Shown piece after piece: positions 1 through 6,970 of a DNA stretch of 21,471 nucleotides; position 1 is the stretch's first letter, and each line of letters begins with the position of its first letter. The translations under genes were made by a program, and so were the position numbers. The notes under the pieces are model-generated. The model was not told the DNA's origin. It saw only the letters and a list, made by a program, of their open reading frames with translations, and did not search any database. Source of the DNA: Alphaproteobacteria bacterium (lineage in GTDB: Bacteria > Pseudomonadota > Alphaproteobacteria > UBA2136 > UBA6156); NCBI GenBank assembly GCA_027490875.1, contig JAIXXE010000086.1, positions 1 to 21,471 of the forward strand, given 5' to 3'.

Positions 1-783
1 GCTTAGGGTGGCGGCACTGACGGAGCAGCTCTTTAACAGCAGCGTTTCCCCCATCAGGCCAAACAGTAACCGCACTGCCCACGCTGGCATGGGCAGGATG
101 GCCGGACGCCCTAATACTCGGCCTAGGGTTGCAGCCAGTTCGGCCTGTGGCACCGGCTGAGGTGCCACAATGTTGACTGGCCCTTGCAGGGTTACGGTTC
201 GCAGGCAGTGCAACAGCGCACGGGCGGTATCGGTCAGGCCAATCCAGCTTAGGATTTGCTGCCCGCTGCCAACCCTGCCGCCCAAGCCTAACCGAAAGGC
301 CGGTAGCATTTTGGCCAGCGCCCCACCGTGGGGTGCCAGCACCACGCCCAACCGCGCCAACACCACCCGCACGCCCGTGGGGTAGGGCCCTGCTTCCAGC
401 ACCGCGCAAAGCTCGGCCGGAAAGCCCTCGCCGCGCGGCGCGGTTTCCGCTGCTGGTTGCCAGGTTTCGCCGTAATGGCCAATGGCGCTGGCCACCACCA
501 CGGTGGCTGGGCGCTGAGCGGCTGGGAGGGCGGCCATAGCCGCTTGGAGCGTGGCAACACCCTGTTGACGCTCGGCCAACATGGTGCGCTGAAAGGTGGG
601 GCTCCAGCGCGCGGCAATGTTGCGGCCCGCCAGGTGCACCACCGCATCGGCACCAGCCAAAGGGGCCCAGTCAAAGCCTTGGGGGTTCCGCACAATAGGG
701 CGCACGTTATGGCCTTCGGCCTTAAGCAGGGCTACCAAAGCGCCGCCAATTAAACCATGGGTACCGGAAACGGCAACAATCAT
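1..783 (-). CDS. TIGR01777-family NAD(P)-dependent epimerase (YfcH/SDR39U1-like), 3' end cut by window
   Basis: Reading from the ATG at 783 toward base 1 gives 261 open codons with no stop, so the C-terminus lies outside the window. The product opens with a Rossmann nucleotide-binding motif (GTHGLIGG, about residues 7-14). It continues with HLAGRNIAARW, ASAIGHYG (the SDR active-site region, with Tyr) and a stretch resembling GVRVVLARLGVVLAPHGGAL, all typical of extended SDR proteins of the YfcH/TIGR01777 type. The DUF1731 C-terminal region has just begun at the edge. The substrate of this family is unknown. It starts 18 bases after the clpP stop on the same strand and has no clear Shine-Dalgarno, so it is probably co-transcribed with clpP. 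The family call is firm; the function is not. Confidence 0.85.
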   Translation of the reverse strand, partial: MIVAVSGTHGLIGGALVALLKAEGHNVRPIVRNPQGFDWAPLAGADAVVHLAGRNIAARWSPTFQRTMLAERQQGVATLQAAMAALPAAQRPATVVVASAIGHYGETWQPAAETAPRGEGFPAELCAVLEAGPYPTGVRVVLARLGVVLAPHGGALAKMLPAFRLGLGGRVGSGQQILSWIGLTDTARALLHCLRTVTLQGPVNIVAPQPVPQAELAATLGRVLGRPAILPMPAWAVRLLFGLMGETLLLKSCSVSAATLS

Positions 784-801
784 GGGTGCGTTACCCGTTG
801 A

Positions 802-1425
802 CTAGGCTTTAACCTCACGGTGGGTGAGCACATGGTCAATCATGCCGTAGGCCTTGGCCTCCGGTGCGGTCATGAAGTTATCGCGTTCGGTGTCTTCGGC
901 GATTTTTTGCATCGTCTGCCCGGTGTGCCCTGCCAGAATATGGTTGATCATGTCGCGTGTGCGCTTGATTTCTTCAGCCTGAATCAGAATGTCGGTGGCT
1001 TGCCCCTGTGCCCCGCCCAAGGGTTGATGAATCATCACGCGACTGTTTTGTAGCGCGTAGCGCTTGCCAGCGGCACCACCGGCCAGCAACAGGGCACCCA
1101 TGCTGGCGGCTTGACCAATCACAATCGTGCTCACGGGGCAGCGGATGTACTGCATGGTGTCGTAAATCGCCATACCAGCGGTTACCACGCCGCCGGGGCT
1201 GTTGATGTAAAAGTTTATATCGGCTTCAGGGTTTTCGCTTTCCAGAAACAGCAGCTGGGCCACAATCAGGTTGGCCATATGTTCTTCCACTTGCCCCGTG
1301 CAGAAAATCACGCGCTCTTTTAACAGGCGGCTATAGATATCGTAGGCGCGTTCACCGCGCGCGCTTTGCTCCACCACCATGGGGACGAGGTTGCTGTGGG
1401 TCTCGCGCGGAGATTTTAAAAACAT
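802..1425 (-). CDS. clpP: ATP-dependent Clp protease proteolytic subunit
   Basis: This 207-residue protein is a full-length ClpP, the serine peptidase ring that degrades substrates fed by ClpX or ClpA in the cytoplasm. The catalytic triad is visible: Ser108 in GQAASMG, His133 in MIHQPLGG and Asp182 in EDTERDNF. INSPGG near residue 74 (oxyanion-loop region) and YDIYSRLLKERVI near residue 28 are standard family motifs. The residues before about 15 resemble the short propeptide that ClpP removes from itself. The ATG at 1425 is preceded on this strand by AAGGAAAG. Usually clpX follows; here an epimerase gene does instead, so the ATPase partner must be encoded elsewhere. A possible heat-shock-like promoter lies upstream at 1480-1505. 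Confidence 0.97.
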   Translation of the reverse strand: MFLKSPRETHSNLVPMVVEQSARGERAYDIYSRLLKERVIFCTGQVEEHMANLIVAQLLFLESENPEADINFYINSPGGVVTAGMAIYDTMQYIRCPVSTIVIGQAASMGALLLAGGAAGKRYALQNSRVMIHQPLGGAQGQATDILIQAEEIKRTRDMINHILAGHTGQTMQKIAEDTERDNFMTAPEAKAYGMIDHVLTHREVKA

Positions 1426-1479
1426 CGGGGCGTGCTTTCCTTGGGCGTTTTGTACGCGTGGTTATTGAACTGACCTCTA

Positions 1480-1505
1480 CTTTAGGGGTAGGAAGGGTCA
1501 TCAAG
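1480..1505 (-). promoter_or_regulatory. Possible heat-shock-type promoter of clpP
   Basis: On the minus strand CTTGATG (1505-1499) is followed after 10 bases by CCCCTAAAG (1488-1480). This resembles the RpoH pattern CTTGAA...CCCCAT, but the spacer is shorter than usual. The same bases can also be read as TTGATG-14-TAAAGT. Control of clpP by RpoH is common in proteobacteria. The call is tentative. Confidence 0.35.
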
Positions 1506-1528
1506 CAAGCAGAAGGACACCACGAACG

Positions 1529-2593
1529 ATGAAAACGCGCCCACTCGGAACCAGCGGCCTTCAGGTGAGTCAACTGGGCCTCGGCACCATGACGTGGGGC
1601 ACCCAGAACACCCAGGCCGAGGCCTTCGCCCAGATGGATGAGGCGCTTGGCCACGGCGTAACCTTTTGGGATACCGCCGAGATGTACCCCACCAATCCCG
1701 TAAAAATCGAGACCATGGGGCAGACCGAGAGCATCATTGGGCAATACTTTGCCCAGCACCCCGGCAGCCGCGCCAAAGTGGTGCTGGCCAGCAAGATTTC
1801 TGGCCCCGGCCGCTACAAACTGCGCGAGGAAAGCACCATCACGCCCGCGACCTTGACGCAGGCGCTGGAGGCCAGCCTGCAGCGCCTGCAGACCGACACC
1901 ATCGACCTGTACCAACTGCACTGGCCGAACCGTGGCAGCTACCATTTTGGGCAACACTGGGGCTATACAGGGCCGCAAAGTACCATTCTGAACCAAACCA
2001 CCGCCACCGTGGTGGCCGAGATGCTGGCAATTGTTGAAACGTTGGCTGGGTTCATCAAGGCGGGCAAGGTTCGTGCGTGGGGCCTTTCCAACGACACCAG
2101 CTGGGGCACCATGACCATGCTGCACTTGGCCCAGCAACATGGCCTGCCCAAGCCGGTTAGCTTGCAGAATGAATTCTCGCTGCTGTGGCGTCTATTCGAG
2201 CCTGATTTGGCGGAAATTGCGCTGCGCGAACAGGTAGGCCTGTTGGCCTGGAGCCCGCTGGCAGGCGGCCTGCTGACCGCCAAGTACCACCATGGCGCGC
2301 GGCCAGCGGGGTGCCGGGCTACGTTGCCCGGGTACAGCGGCAATCACCGCAGCACAGCCACCATGCAGGCTGCGGCCGATGCCTACCGCGACCTCGCCAC
2401 CAAGCACGGATTGGACCCCGCCCAAATGGCGATTGCCTTTACACTGGCGATGCCCTTTACCGCCAGCTGCCTGATTGGGGCCACGTCGTTGGAGCAACTC
2501 CGCACCAATATTGCCGCCGCCAACCTGACGCTCAGCGCCGAGGTGCTGGTGGGGATTGACGCCATCCGCCGCCAGTACCCGATGCCCTATTAA
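1529..2593 (+). CDS. tas: Tas-like NADP(H)-dependent aldo/keto reductase
   Basis: A 354-residue aldo/keto reductase of the Tas group. It reduces carbonyl compounds with NADPH; the physiological substrate is not known. The N-terminus (LGLGTMTWGTQN, residues 17-28) and the segment DTAEMYP match E. coli Tas closely. The AKR catalytic tetrad is visible as Asp48, Tyr53, Lys89 (ASKISGP) and His131 (QLHWP). C-terminal motifs GLLAWSPLAGGLLTAKY and GLDPAQMAIAF fit the cofactor-binding part of the barrel. The ATG at 1529 lies 13 bases after AAGGA, a long spacing. The gene is divergent from clpP and is followed after 19 bases by a lipoprotein gene, so the two probably form an operon. Confidence 0.93.
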   Translation: MKTRPLGTSGLQVSQLGLGTMTWGTQNTQAEAFAQMDEALGHGVTFWDTAEMYPTNPVKIETMGQTESIIGQYFAQHPGSRAKVVLASKISGPGRYKLREESTITPATLTQALEASLQRLQTDTIDLYQLHWPNRGSYHFGQHWGYTGPQSTILNQTTATVVAEMLAIVETLAGFIKAGKVRAWGLSNDTSWGTMTMLHLAQQHGLPKPVSLQNEFSLLWRLFEPDLAEIALREQVGLLAWSPLAGGLLTAKYHHGARPAGCRATLPGYSGNHRSTATMQAAADAYRDLATKHGLDPAQMAIAFTLAMPFTASCLIGATSLEQLRTNIAAANLTLSAEVLVGIDAIRRQYPMPY

Positions 2594-2612
2594 TTTTAGG
2601 ATACCTCCCCCC

Positions 2613-3092
2613 ATGCCTCTGCCCCTTCCCCGCGTATTTGGCCTGTTGCTAGCAGCCTTGCTGCCTGCCCTGGCGGGTGGTTGCGCGTTGCTGGCGCCCG
2701 CCGCGCCTGAACCCGCACCCGTGCAGGCGTTTGGCCCTTGGCAGGTGCAGGGCTGTACCATCAGCACCCAAGCGGCCGATGTATGGCTGCGCACTACGGG
2801 CGCGCTGACCAGCCGCAGCGAATTAGAGTTTAAGGCCCAGTTTACCCCCGTGCTGGTGCGGCCCCCGTTTGCCACGATGACGGGCGCGGCCTTCCCCATC
2901 CGCACCGAGGGCACCAACCGCAGCTATACCCTGATGGTGCCCTACACGGCCGAAAGCGGTGCGGTGATGTTGCAAACGGGCGCGTACCTTACGCTGACCT
3001 ATCAACCCTTGGGCAGCGCCGACCTGCAAGATGTTTCCTTCGCCACCAAGCCGCTGATGGAGGCCTTGGGGCGCCTGCGCGACTGCCCCTGA
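2613..3092 (+). CDS. Small predicted lipoprotein, function unknown
   Basis: The frame is open from 2556, but the ATG at 2613 is preferred because it starts directly at a signal peptide. The 159-residue product has a hydrophobic segment (residues 7-23) ending in LAGGC, with Cys24 as the likely lipidated residue. The -3 position is Ala rather than the usual Leu, so the lipobox is imperfect. A Pro/Ala linker follows, then a beta-rich domain. Two further cysteines (Cys48 and Cys158, the next-to-last residue) could pair in the periplasm. I recognise no family. It begins 19 bases after the aldo/keto reductase and probably shares its transcript. The promoter of the next gene starts 4 bases after its stop codon. 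Confidence 0.75.
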   Translation: MPLPLPRVFGLLLAALLPALAGGCALLAPAAPEPAPVQAFGPWQVQGCTISTQAADVWLRTTGALTSRSELEFKAQFTPVLVRPPFATMTGAAFPIRTEGTNRSYTLMVPYTAESGAVMLQTGAYLTLTYQPLGSADLQDVSFATKPLMEALGRLRDCP

Positions 3093-3096
3093 CCCC

Positions 3097-3124
3097 TTGC
3101 CTTGCCTGTTTTTTATGCTATAAG
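3097..3124 (+). promoter_or_regulatory. Promoter of the first orphan paralog
   Basis: TTGCCT (3097-3102), a 16-base spacer and TATAAG (3119-3124), with an upstream TGC that makes an extended -10. The predicted start near 3131 gives a leader of about 40 bases that contains the hairpin at 3142-3159. Confidence 0.65.
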
Positions 3125-3141
3125 GCGCCTAGTTAAGGTTT

Positions 3142-3174
3142 GTGGCACCTTTCAGCCACGGGAGACACACCATG
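3142..3174 (+). promoter_or_regulatory. Conserved hairpin leader, copy 1
   Basis: GTGGC (3142-3146) pairs with GCCAC (3155-3159) around an 8-base loop, directly before the Shine-Dalgarno GGGAG. The 33 bases ending in the ATG recur upstream of the next gene (3632-3664) with one mismatch, while the two coding sequences diverge at once after the ATG. The hairpin could control access to the ribosome binding site; that role is inferred. Confidence 0.7.
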
Positions 3175-3537
3175 CGTTTGAAGAAGATTCACCGCGACAT
3201 CGTTGCGTTCGCAACTGCTGAACTTGGTCGGTACATGGAATTGAAAGGCTGCAGCGTCATAAGCCCACCTTCGATGCACTTCTGGATCGACTCCATTCTT
3301 AGGGTAATTCTTCGCGCCCGTTACCCGCAAGAACTGGTCAACTTCACCACCCTGCCTATGACGGGAAACGATGGTATGTTCACCGTCAACCTCCAATCTA
3401 TGCCCGGCGAAAGCCTGACGATGCTGCTGTTTCAGGTTCCTTCGGACGGCGGAGAATGCAAGGTCGTATTCAAGAAAGACTACGAACCTGCTAACATGCC
3501 CCACACCACGCCCATGCCTAAGGTTGGGCAGGTGTAG
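3172..3537 (+). CDS. Orphan protein, first of a tandem paralogous pair
   Basis: The ATG at 3172 is chosen over the upstream in-frame codon at 3142 because GGGAG sits 7 bases before it and the shared leader ends there. The 121-residue soluble product has no signal peptide or membrane segment. It aligns along most of its length with the next gene: both carry a V.F.T.E...RYM.L helix (about residues 10-25), an SP..M..W motif, then MTG..G...V..Q and a VP....C.V strand region. The C-terminus is a Pro/Met-rich tail. I recognise no family and assign no function. It is a single-gene unit with its own promoter and a trailing hairpin at 3552-3582. Confidence 0.75.
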   Translation: MRLKKIHRDIVAFATAELGRYMELKGCSVISPPSMHFWIDSILRVILRARYPQELVNFTTLPMTGNDGMFTVNLQSMPGESLTMLLFQVPSDGGECKVVFKKDYEPANMPHTTPMPKVGQV

Positions 3538-3551
3538 ACCGACCTGTTGCC

Positions 3552-3582
3552 CTCCCTCGTGCGCCTAGGGCGTACGAAGGAG
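3552..3582 (+). terminator. Hairpin after the first orphan gene
   Basis: CTCC, TCGT and CGCC pair with GGCG, ACGA and GGAG, with single mismatches between the three blocks and a 3-base loop. No T-run follows, so termination would be factor-assisted or weak; it may instead protect the 3' end. Confidence 0.45.
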
Positions 3583-3589
3583 AAAGCAC

Positions 3590-3617
3590 TTGATTGATGC
3601 TCATGGTATGCTAAGAG
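3590..3617 (+). promoter_or_regulatory. Promoter of the second orphan paralog
   Basis: TTGATT (3590-3595), a 16-base spacer and TAAGAG (3612-3617) with TGC just upstream. The layout mirrors the promoter at 3097-3124, and both include the string TATGCTA, as expected if promoter, leader and gene were duplicated together. Confidence 0.5.
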
Positions 3618-3631
3618 TCCTTTCTAGGTTA

Positions 3632-3664
3632 GTGGCACCTTTCAGCCACGGGAGAAACACCATG
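3632..3664 (+). promoter_or_regulatory. Conserved hairpin leader, copy 2
   Basis: The same GTGGC/GCCAC stem (3632-3636 with 3645-3649), loop and GGGAG Shine-Dalgarno as at 3142-3174. One base differs in 33. Confidence 0.7.
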
Positions 3665-4006
3665 CATTTAGCAGAAACAGCCCAGCTTGGGCTTGCCGAC
3701 GGGTTGGTCAATTTTGTGACCAACGAACGTAACCGTTACATGAAGCTGAACGATTACGATGTTCTGTCGCCCGCGCACATGACGCGCTGGGTCGGCGATC
3801 TGCTGGAGGGCAACCTAAGTTCGCACTACAGAGAGGATAAGCTTAGTTATCGCGCTCTGAACATGACGGGCAGTAGTGGCCTTATCTCAGTGATGATTCA
3901 GCCGAAAGGGGAAAAGATGCAAACCCTTGTTATCCTCAAAGTGCCACCGGGCCCTTTTTTGTCCTGTCAGGTCATATTGAACCATTGTTGCGACCCGCCG
4001 AGGTAG
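3662..4006 (+). CDS. Orphan protein, second of a tandem paralogous pair
   Basis: A 114-residue soluble protein starting at the ATG at 3662, seven bases after GGGAG. It shares with the gene at 3172 the pattern F.T.E..RYM.L....V.SP..M..W, then LNMTG..G...V.IQ and a TL....VP strand pair. Identity over the aligned part is modest, roughly a third by eye. The C-terminus differs (CQVILNHCCDPPR, with three Cys). There is no recognised domain. A strong palindromic hairpin follows at 4059-4087. Tandem duplication with divergence suggests diversifying or specialised roles, but nothing in the sequence names one. Confidence 0.75.
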   Translation: MHLAETAQLGLADGLVNFVTNERNRYMKLNDYDVLSPAHMTRWVGDLLEGNLSSHYREDKLSYRALNMTGSSGLISVMIQPKGEKMQTLVILKVPPGPFLSCQVILNHCCDPPR

Positions 4007-4058
4007 TCGCAACCACTCTCCCTGATCTTGGCCACCATGGCTTCACAACGAGACCCCT

Positions 4059-4087
4059 CCCCCCCTATGCCATGGCATACGGGGGGG
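4059..4087 (+). terminator. Long GC-rich palindrome, probable terminator
   Basis: C7, the perfect 14-base palindrome TATGCCATGGCATA, one extra C, then G7, forming a stem of about 13 pairs with a bulge. A weak T-rich stretch (GGCTTTT) follows. It lies between the second orphan gene and the rpsA promoter and works structurally in both directions. Confidence 0.55.
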
Positions 4088-4109
4088 AATGGCTTTTGAT
4101 AGTCTGCGC

Positions 4110-4138
4110 TTGACAACCCCTGCCAAAACCCCTAATTG
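4110..4138 (+). promoter_or_regulatory. rpsA promoter
   Basis: TTGACA (4110-4115), a 17-base spacer and TAATTG (4133-4138). The predicted start near 4145 gives a leader of about 70 bases. Confidence 0.75.
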
Positions 4139-4147
4139 CCAGCTTAC

Positions 4148-4171
4148 GTTACCCAAAGGCCGATGGGTAAA
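4148..4171 (+). promoter_or_regulatory. Hairpin in the rpsA leader
   Basis: TTACCCA and TGGGTAA pair as a 7-base stem around an 8-base loop just after the predicted start of transcription. S1 genes are often autoregulated through leader structure; whether this one is involved is inference. Confidence 0.45.
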
Positions 4172-4216
4172 CCCGCGTTATGCTTAACCTCGGCACACCC
4201 ATGAAAGGGACGCATT

Positions 4217-6052
4217 ATGTCCGAAAACCCCAAGAATACCCAAGAATTTGCCGTTGCGCAGGAAACCCTCCAAAGCGCGTTTGACGTGGATTTTGCCCGT
4301 CGGCTGGAAGATACCTTTACCGATACCCACCCCGTGGTAGGCAGCGTGATTAAGGGCGTGGTGGTGCATGTTGACAGCGAGAACGTCAGCGTCGACATCG
4401 GTCTGAAAACCGAAGGGAAAATCCCGCTTAAAGAATTTGAAGATTTTGACACCGGCGCCGTGAGCGTGGCGGTAGGCGACCTGATTGACGTGTTTGTAGA
4501 AAACCTCGATGACCGCAAGGCCGAGGCCAAACTGAGCCGTGAAAAGGCCCGTCGCGAAGAGGTGATGACCAAGCTGGAAGGCGCCAACAAGGCCAATGAG
4601 GCCGTTAAAGGCGTGATTTTTGGGAAGGTTAAGGGCGGTTTTATGGTGGATGTGCAAGGCGTACTGGGCTTTCTGCCCGGCAGCCAGCTGGATGCCAAGC
4701 CCATTACCGACGCCAGCCCCTACATGTACACCCCGCTGGATTTTCAGGTGGTGAAGGTAGACCGCAAGCGCAATAACCTGATTGTAAGCCGCCGCGCGCT
4801 GACCGAAGATGGCCAATTGGCCGACCGCGACAGCCTGCTGGCCGGCCTGAAGGAAGGCAGCCGCACCAAGGGGACAGTTAAGAACATCACCGACTACGGC
4901 GCGTTCCTCGATTTGGGCGGCATCGATGGCCTGCTCCACATCACCGACATTGCCTGGCACCGCATCGGCCACCCCAGCGAAGTGCTGAAGGTTGGTCAGC
5001 AAGTGGATGTGGTGGTGACCCGCTTTGACGACAAGACCCAGCGCGTCAGCTTAGGCATGAAGCAGCTGCACGATGACCCATGGAAGACCGTGGATAAAAC
5101 CTACCCCATCGGCAACAAGGTACAGGGCAAGATTACCAACCTGACCGACTACGGTGCGTTTGTGGAGCTGGCCCCCGGGGTTGAAGGCCTCATTCACGTG
5201 ACCGAAATGAGCTGGACCAAAAAGAACATGCACCCATCCCGCGTGGTGCAAAGCGGCCAAACCGTGACCATTCAGGTGCTGGAAATCGACCGCGACAAGC
5301 GCCGTATTTCGCTGGGCCTGAAGCAGTGCATGGAAAACCCATGGGAGACCTTCACCCGCGCCAACAAGCAGGGCGATAAGGTGAGCGGAACCGTGCGTTC
5401 GATGACCGACTTTGGTCTGTTCGTGGCCCTGACTGAAGAGATTGACGGGCTGGTGCACGTCTCCGACATCGCCTGGGACAAGGCCGGTGAAGAAGCCCTT
5501 GGCAGCTTTAAAAAGGGCGACAAGGTTGAAGCCGTGATTCTCTCCATCGACACCGCCAAAGAGCGCGTCGCCTTGGGCATCAAGCAGCTGAGCGGCGAAG
5601 GCCAGAGCAGCAGCAAGGCCGAAGGGAATGGCGTGAAGAAGGGCGATATTGTGACCGTTAAGGTGACGGATACCGATGCCGACAGCATCACGGTAAGCCT
5701 GGCCGGTGCCGAGGTGATTATCAAGGCCCGCGACCTGGGTGTAACCAAGCCCGAACAGGACCCTAACAAGTTCAAGGAAGGTCAGGAAATCCAGGCCAAG
5801 GTCATCAGCACCATGGGCCGTAAGGTTGGCCTTTCCATCCGCGCCCTGGTGCAGGATGAAGAGCGCGCCGCCGTGGCCGAATACGCCAATCAGGAAGAAG
5901 CCGGCGAAAGCGCGCTGGCTGCAGCCCTGAAGGCCGCAGGTGCCAAGACCAAGGCCAAGGCCGCCAAGCCCGACGCTGCTGACGCCACCGCAGAAGCCGC
6001 CGACGACGAGGCCCCCAAGGCCAAAAAGGCGAGTAAAAAGAAGGCCGAGTAA
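4217..6052 (+). CDS. rpsA: 30S ribosomal protein S1
   Basis: A 611-residue S1 with six OB-fold repeats beginning near residues 40, 130, 212, 296, 384 and 473. S1 binds mRNA on the 30S subunit and helps translation start. The most conserved repeats are the third and fourth (ITDYGAFLDLGGIDGLLHITDIAW and LTDYGAFVELAPGVEGLIHVTEMSW in outline), typical of the family. AAAGGGA precedes the ATG. After the sixth repeat the protein carries a tail of about 50 residues rich in Ala and Lys, ending KKASKKKAE; similar tails occur on AtpA and at the AtpD N-terminus in this window. Usual neighbours cmk and aroA are absent. Confidence 0.98.
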   Translation: MSENPKNTQEFAVAQETLQSAFDVDFARRLEDTFTDTHPVVGSVIKGVVVHVDSENVSVDIGLKTEGKIPLKEFEDFDTGAVSVAVGDLIDVFVENLDDRKAEAKLSREKARREEVMTKLEGANKANEAVKGVIFGKVKGGFMVDVQGVLGFLPGSQLDAKPITDASPYMYTPLDFQVVKVDRKRNNLIVSRRALTEDGQLADRDSLLAGLKEGSRTKGTVKNITDYGAFLDLGGIDGLLHITDIAWHRIGHPSEVLKVGQQVDVVVTRFDDKTQRVSLGMKQLHDDPWKTVDKTYPIGNKVQGKITNLTDYGAFVELAPGVEGLIHVTEMSWTKKNMHPSRVVQSGQTVTIQVLEIDRDKRRISLGLKQCMENPWETFTRANKQGDKVSGTVRSMTDFGLFVALTEEIDGLVHVSDIAWDKAGEEALGSFKKGDKVEAVILSIDTAKERVALGIKQLSGEGQSSSKAEGNGVKKGDIVTVKVTDTDADSITVSLAGAEVIIKARDLGVTKPEQDPNKFKEGQEIQAKVISTMGRKVGLSIRALVQDEERAAVAEYANQEEAGESALAAALKAAGAKTKAKAAKPDAADATAEAADDEAPKAKKASKKKAE

Positions 6053-6070
6053 GCCTCTTCGGTTCACGAT

Positions 6071-6094
6071 ACCGCCCCTTTTGGGGCGGTTTTT
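6071..6094 (+). terminator. rpsA terminator
   Basis: ACCGCCCC, loop TTTT, GGGGCGGT, then a T-rich tail. A textbook intrinsic terminator 18 bases after the stop. The same stem-loop recurs at 6638-6661. Confidence 0.93.
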
Positions 6095-6103
6095 GCTTTT
6101 AAC

Positions 6104-6133
6104 TTGACTTGGCTATTCAAAGCTGGCTTTATC
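6104..6133 (+). promoter_or_regulatory. Promoter of the 6215 gene
   Basis: TTGACT (6104-6109), an 18-base spacer and TTTATC (6128-6133), placed directly after the rpsA terminator tail. The leader would be about 75 bases. Confidence 0.55.
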
Positions 6134-6214
6134 AGAGTCGGCAAATCCGCCCTTTTTCCCTGAGTATGGCGTGTTAAGCCAACTCAGATACAAGCCTCTC
6201 AGCAGGAGCTTGCG

Positions 6215-6610
6215 ATGACTCTGCCTGAACCGAACCAAGACCAAGACACAACCAGGTTTACCATGAGCGTGGACACGCTTGCGATCGTTCTGACACCGCC
6301 GCTCGCGCCAAAATTGCTTATCTGCTGGCGTTTTCCGGTCGGAACGACCCAGCAGCAAGCGGATGAGATATTTCTCGCCTTGCATGGGAAAGAGCCTTTG
6401 CCCGAAGGATCTAAGCCTGACCCTCACTACATGGAGCTGGCCCAAAAACTGCTCGACCACGAGGTAGTGTTCACCTCTAGCACATTTATGCGTGGTGAGG
6501 GTATACCCCCAACGACGCAAGAGGATGCAGACAATGCAATGGCGTCGGTTCATTTGCAATTCCTGCAAGGGGTAGATCACAACCCGGCCGTCGAGGAGAT
6601 GTGCCGCTAG
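6215..6610 (+). CDS. Orphan soluble protein, 131 residues
   Basis: The ATG at 6215 is preceded by AGGAG at 6-base spacing, a strong ribosome site. No signal peptide, membrane segment or known motif is visible. The first 20 residues are polar; a strand-rich core (TLAIVLTPPL, KLLICWRFPV) is followed by helical segments. It shows no clear similarity to the 3172/3662 pair. It forms a single-gene unit with its own promoter and a strong intrinsic terminator at 6638-6661, the same arrangement as the other orphans here. Function unknown. Confidence 0.7.
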   Translation: MTLPEPNQDQDTTRFTMSVDTLAIVLTPPLAPKLLICWRFPVGTTQQQADEIFLALHGKEPLPEGSKPDPHYMELAQKLLDHEVVFTSSTFMRGEGIPPTTQEDADNAMASVHLQFLQGVDHNPAVEEMCR

Positions 6611-6637
6611 CCGCTGTTTCCGTTCCGATTGATGAAG

Positions 6638-6661
6638 CCGCCCCTTTTGGGGCGGTTTTTT
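6638..6661 (+). terminator. Intrinsic terminator of the 6215 gene
   Basis: CCGCCCC, loop TTTT, GGGGCGG, then T6. The stem-loop is identical to the rpsA terminator at 6071-6094. Confidence 0.93.
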
Positions 6662-6702
6662 GATTACTCGAGCTAAATCCGTCATGACGTGTCGCGGCCT
6701 AA

Positions 6703-6873
6703 CCCGTCATTCCAGAACGCGGTTGGGGAGAACAATGGTTCATTGTTCGGGCCCCCAACCCGTATCTGGAATAACAACAATTCTTTTCTTCTTTTCTTCT
6801 GTTATTCCAGATAGCCGCAGGGGGCCCAAAATCGCTACGCGCTTTTTCCCCTGCTGGCTTCTGGAATGACGGG
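6703..6873 (+). repeat. Double palindromic repeat element (REP/MITE-like)
   Basis: The outer ends are exact inverted repeats (CCCGTCATTCCAGAA at 6703-6717 with TTCTGGAATGACGGG at 6859-6873). Inside are two head-to-tail hairpin units. The first runs GTCATTCCAGA to TCTGGAATAAC (about 6707-6777), with inner stems GTTGGGG/CCCCAAC and AACAATG/CATTGTT. The second runs GTTATTCCAGA to TCTGGAATGAC (about 6802-6870), with inner stem AGGGG/CCCCT. A pyrimidine-rich spacer (about 6780-6800) joins them. No protein is encoded. A third copy lies at 12765-12849. Together with the terminator at 6638-6661 and the hairpin at 6921-6953 this accounts for most of the gene-free stretch 6611-6970. Confidence 0.8.
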
Positions 6874-6920
6874 CAATGTGTGTGGTAAGTATTCTTGGGT
6901 TTGGCTGTAACCCTTAACGC

Positions 6921-6953
6921 ACCAAGGGCGGCCTGATGAGGGCCGCCCTTGGT
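6921..6953 (-). terminator. Perfect 13-pair hairpin after the 6971 gene
   Basis: ACCAAGGGCGGCC pairs fully with GGCCGCCCTTGGT around a 7-base loop. It lies 18 bases past the stop of the minus-strand gene at 6971. No T-run on either side. It belongs to the GGCCGCC hairpin set also seen at 19011, 19533 and 20990. Confidence 0.6.
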
Positions 6954-6970
6954 CGTGTCTCGCGCTGAGT

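Noticed and set aside
288..695. Trp- and Arg-rich open frame on the minus strand
   Set aside because: It is the out-of-frame shadow of the epimerase gene, whose correct frame runs from 783 to the window edge and has clear SDR motifs.
6660..6869. Short open frame through the palindromic repeats
   Set aside because: It arises from the repeat sequence, has no ribosome site and the same sequence family elsewhere is not coding.
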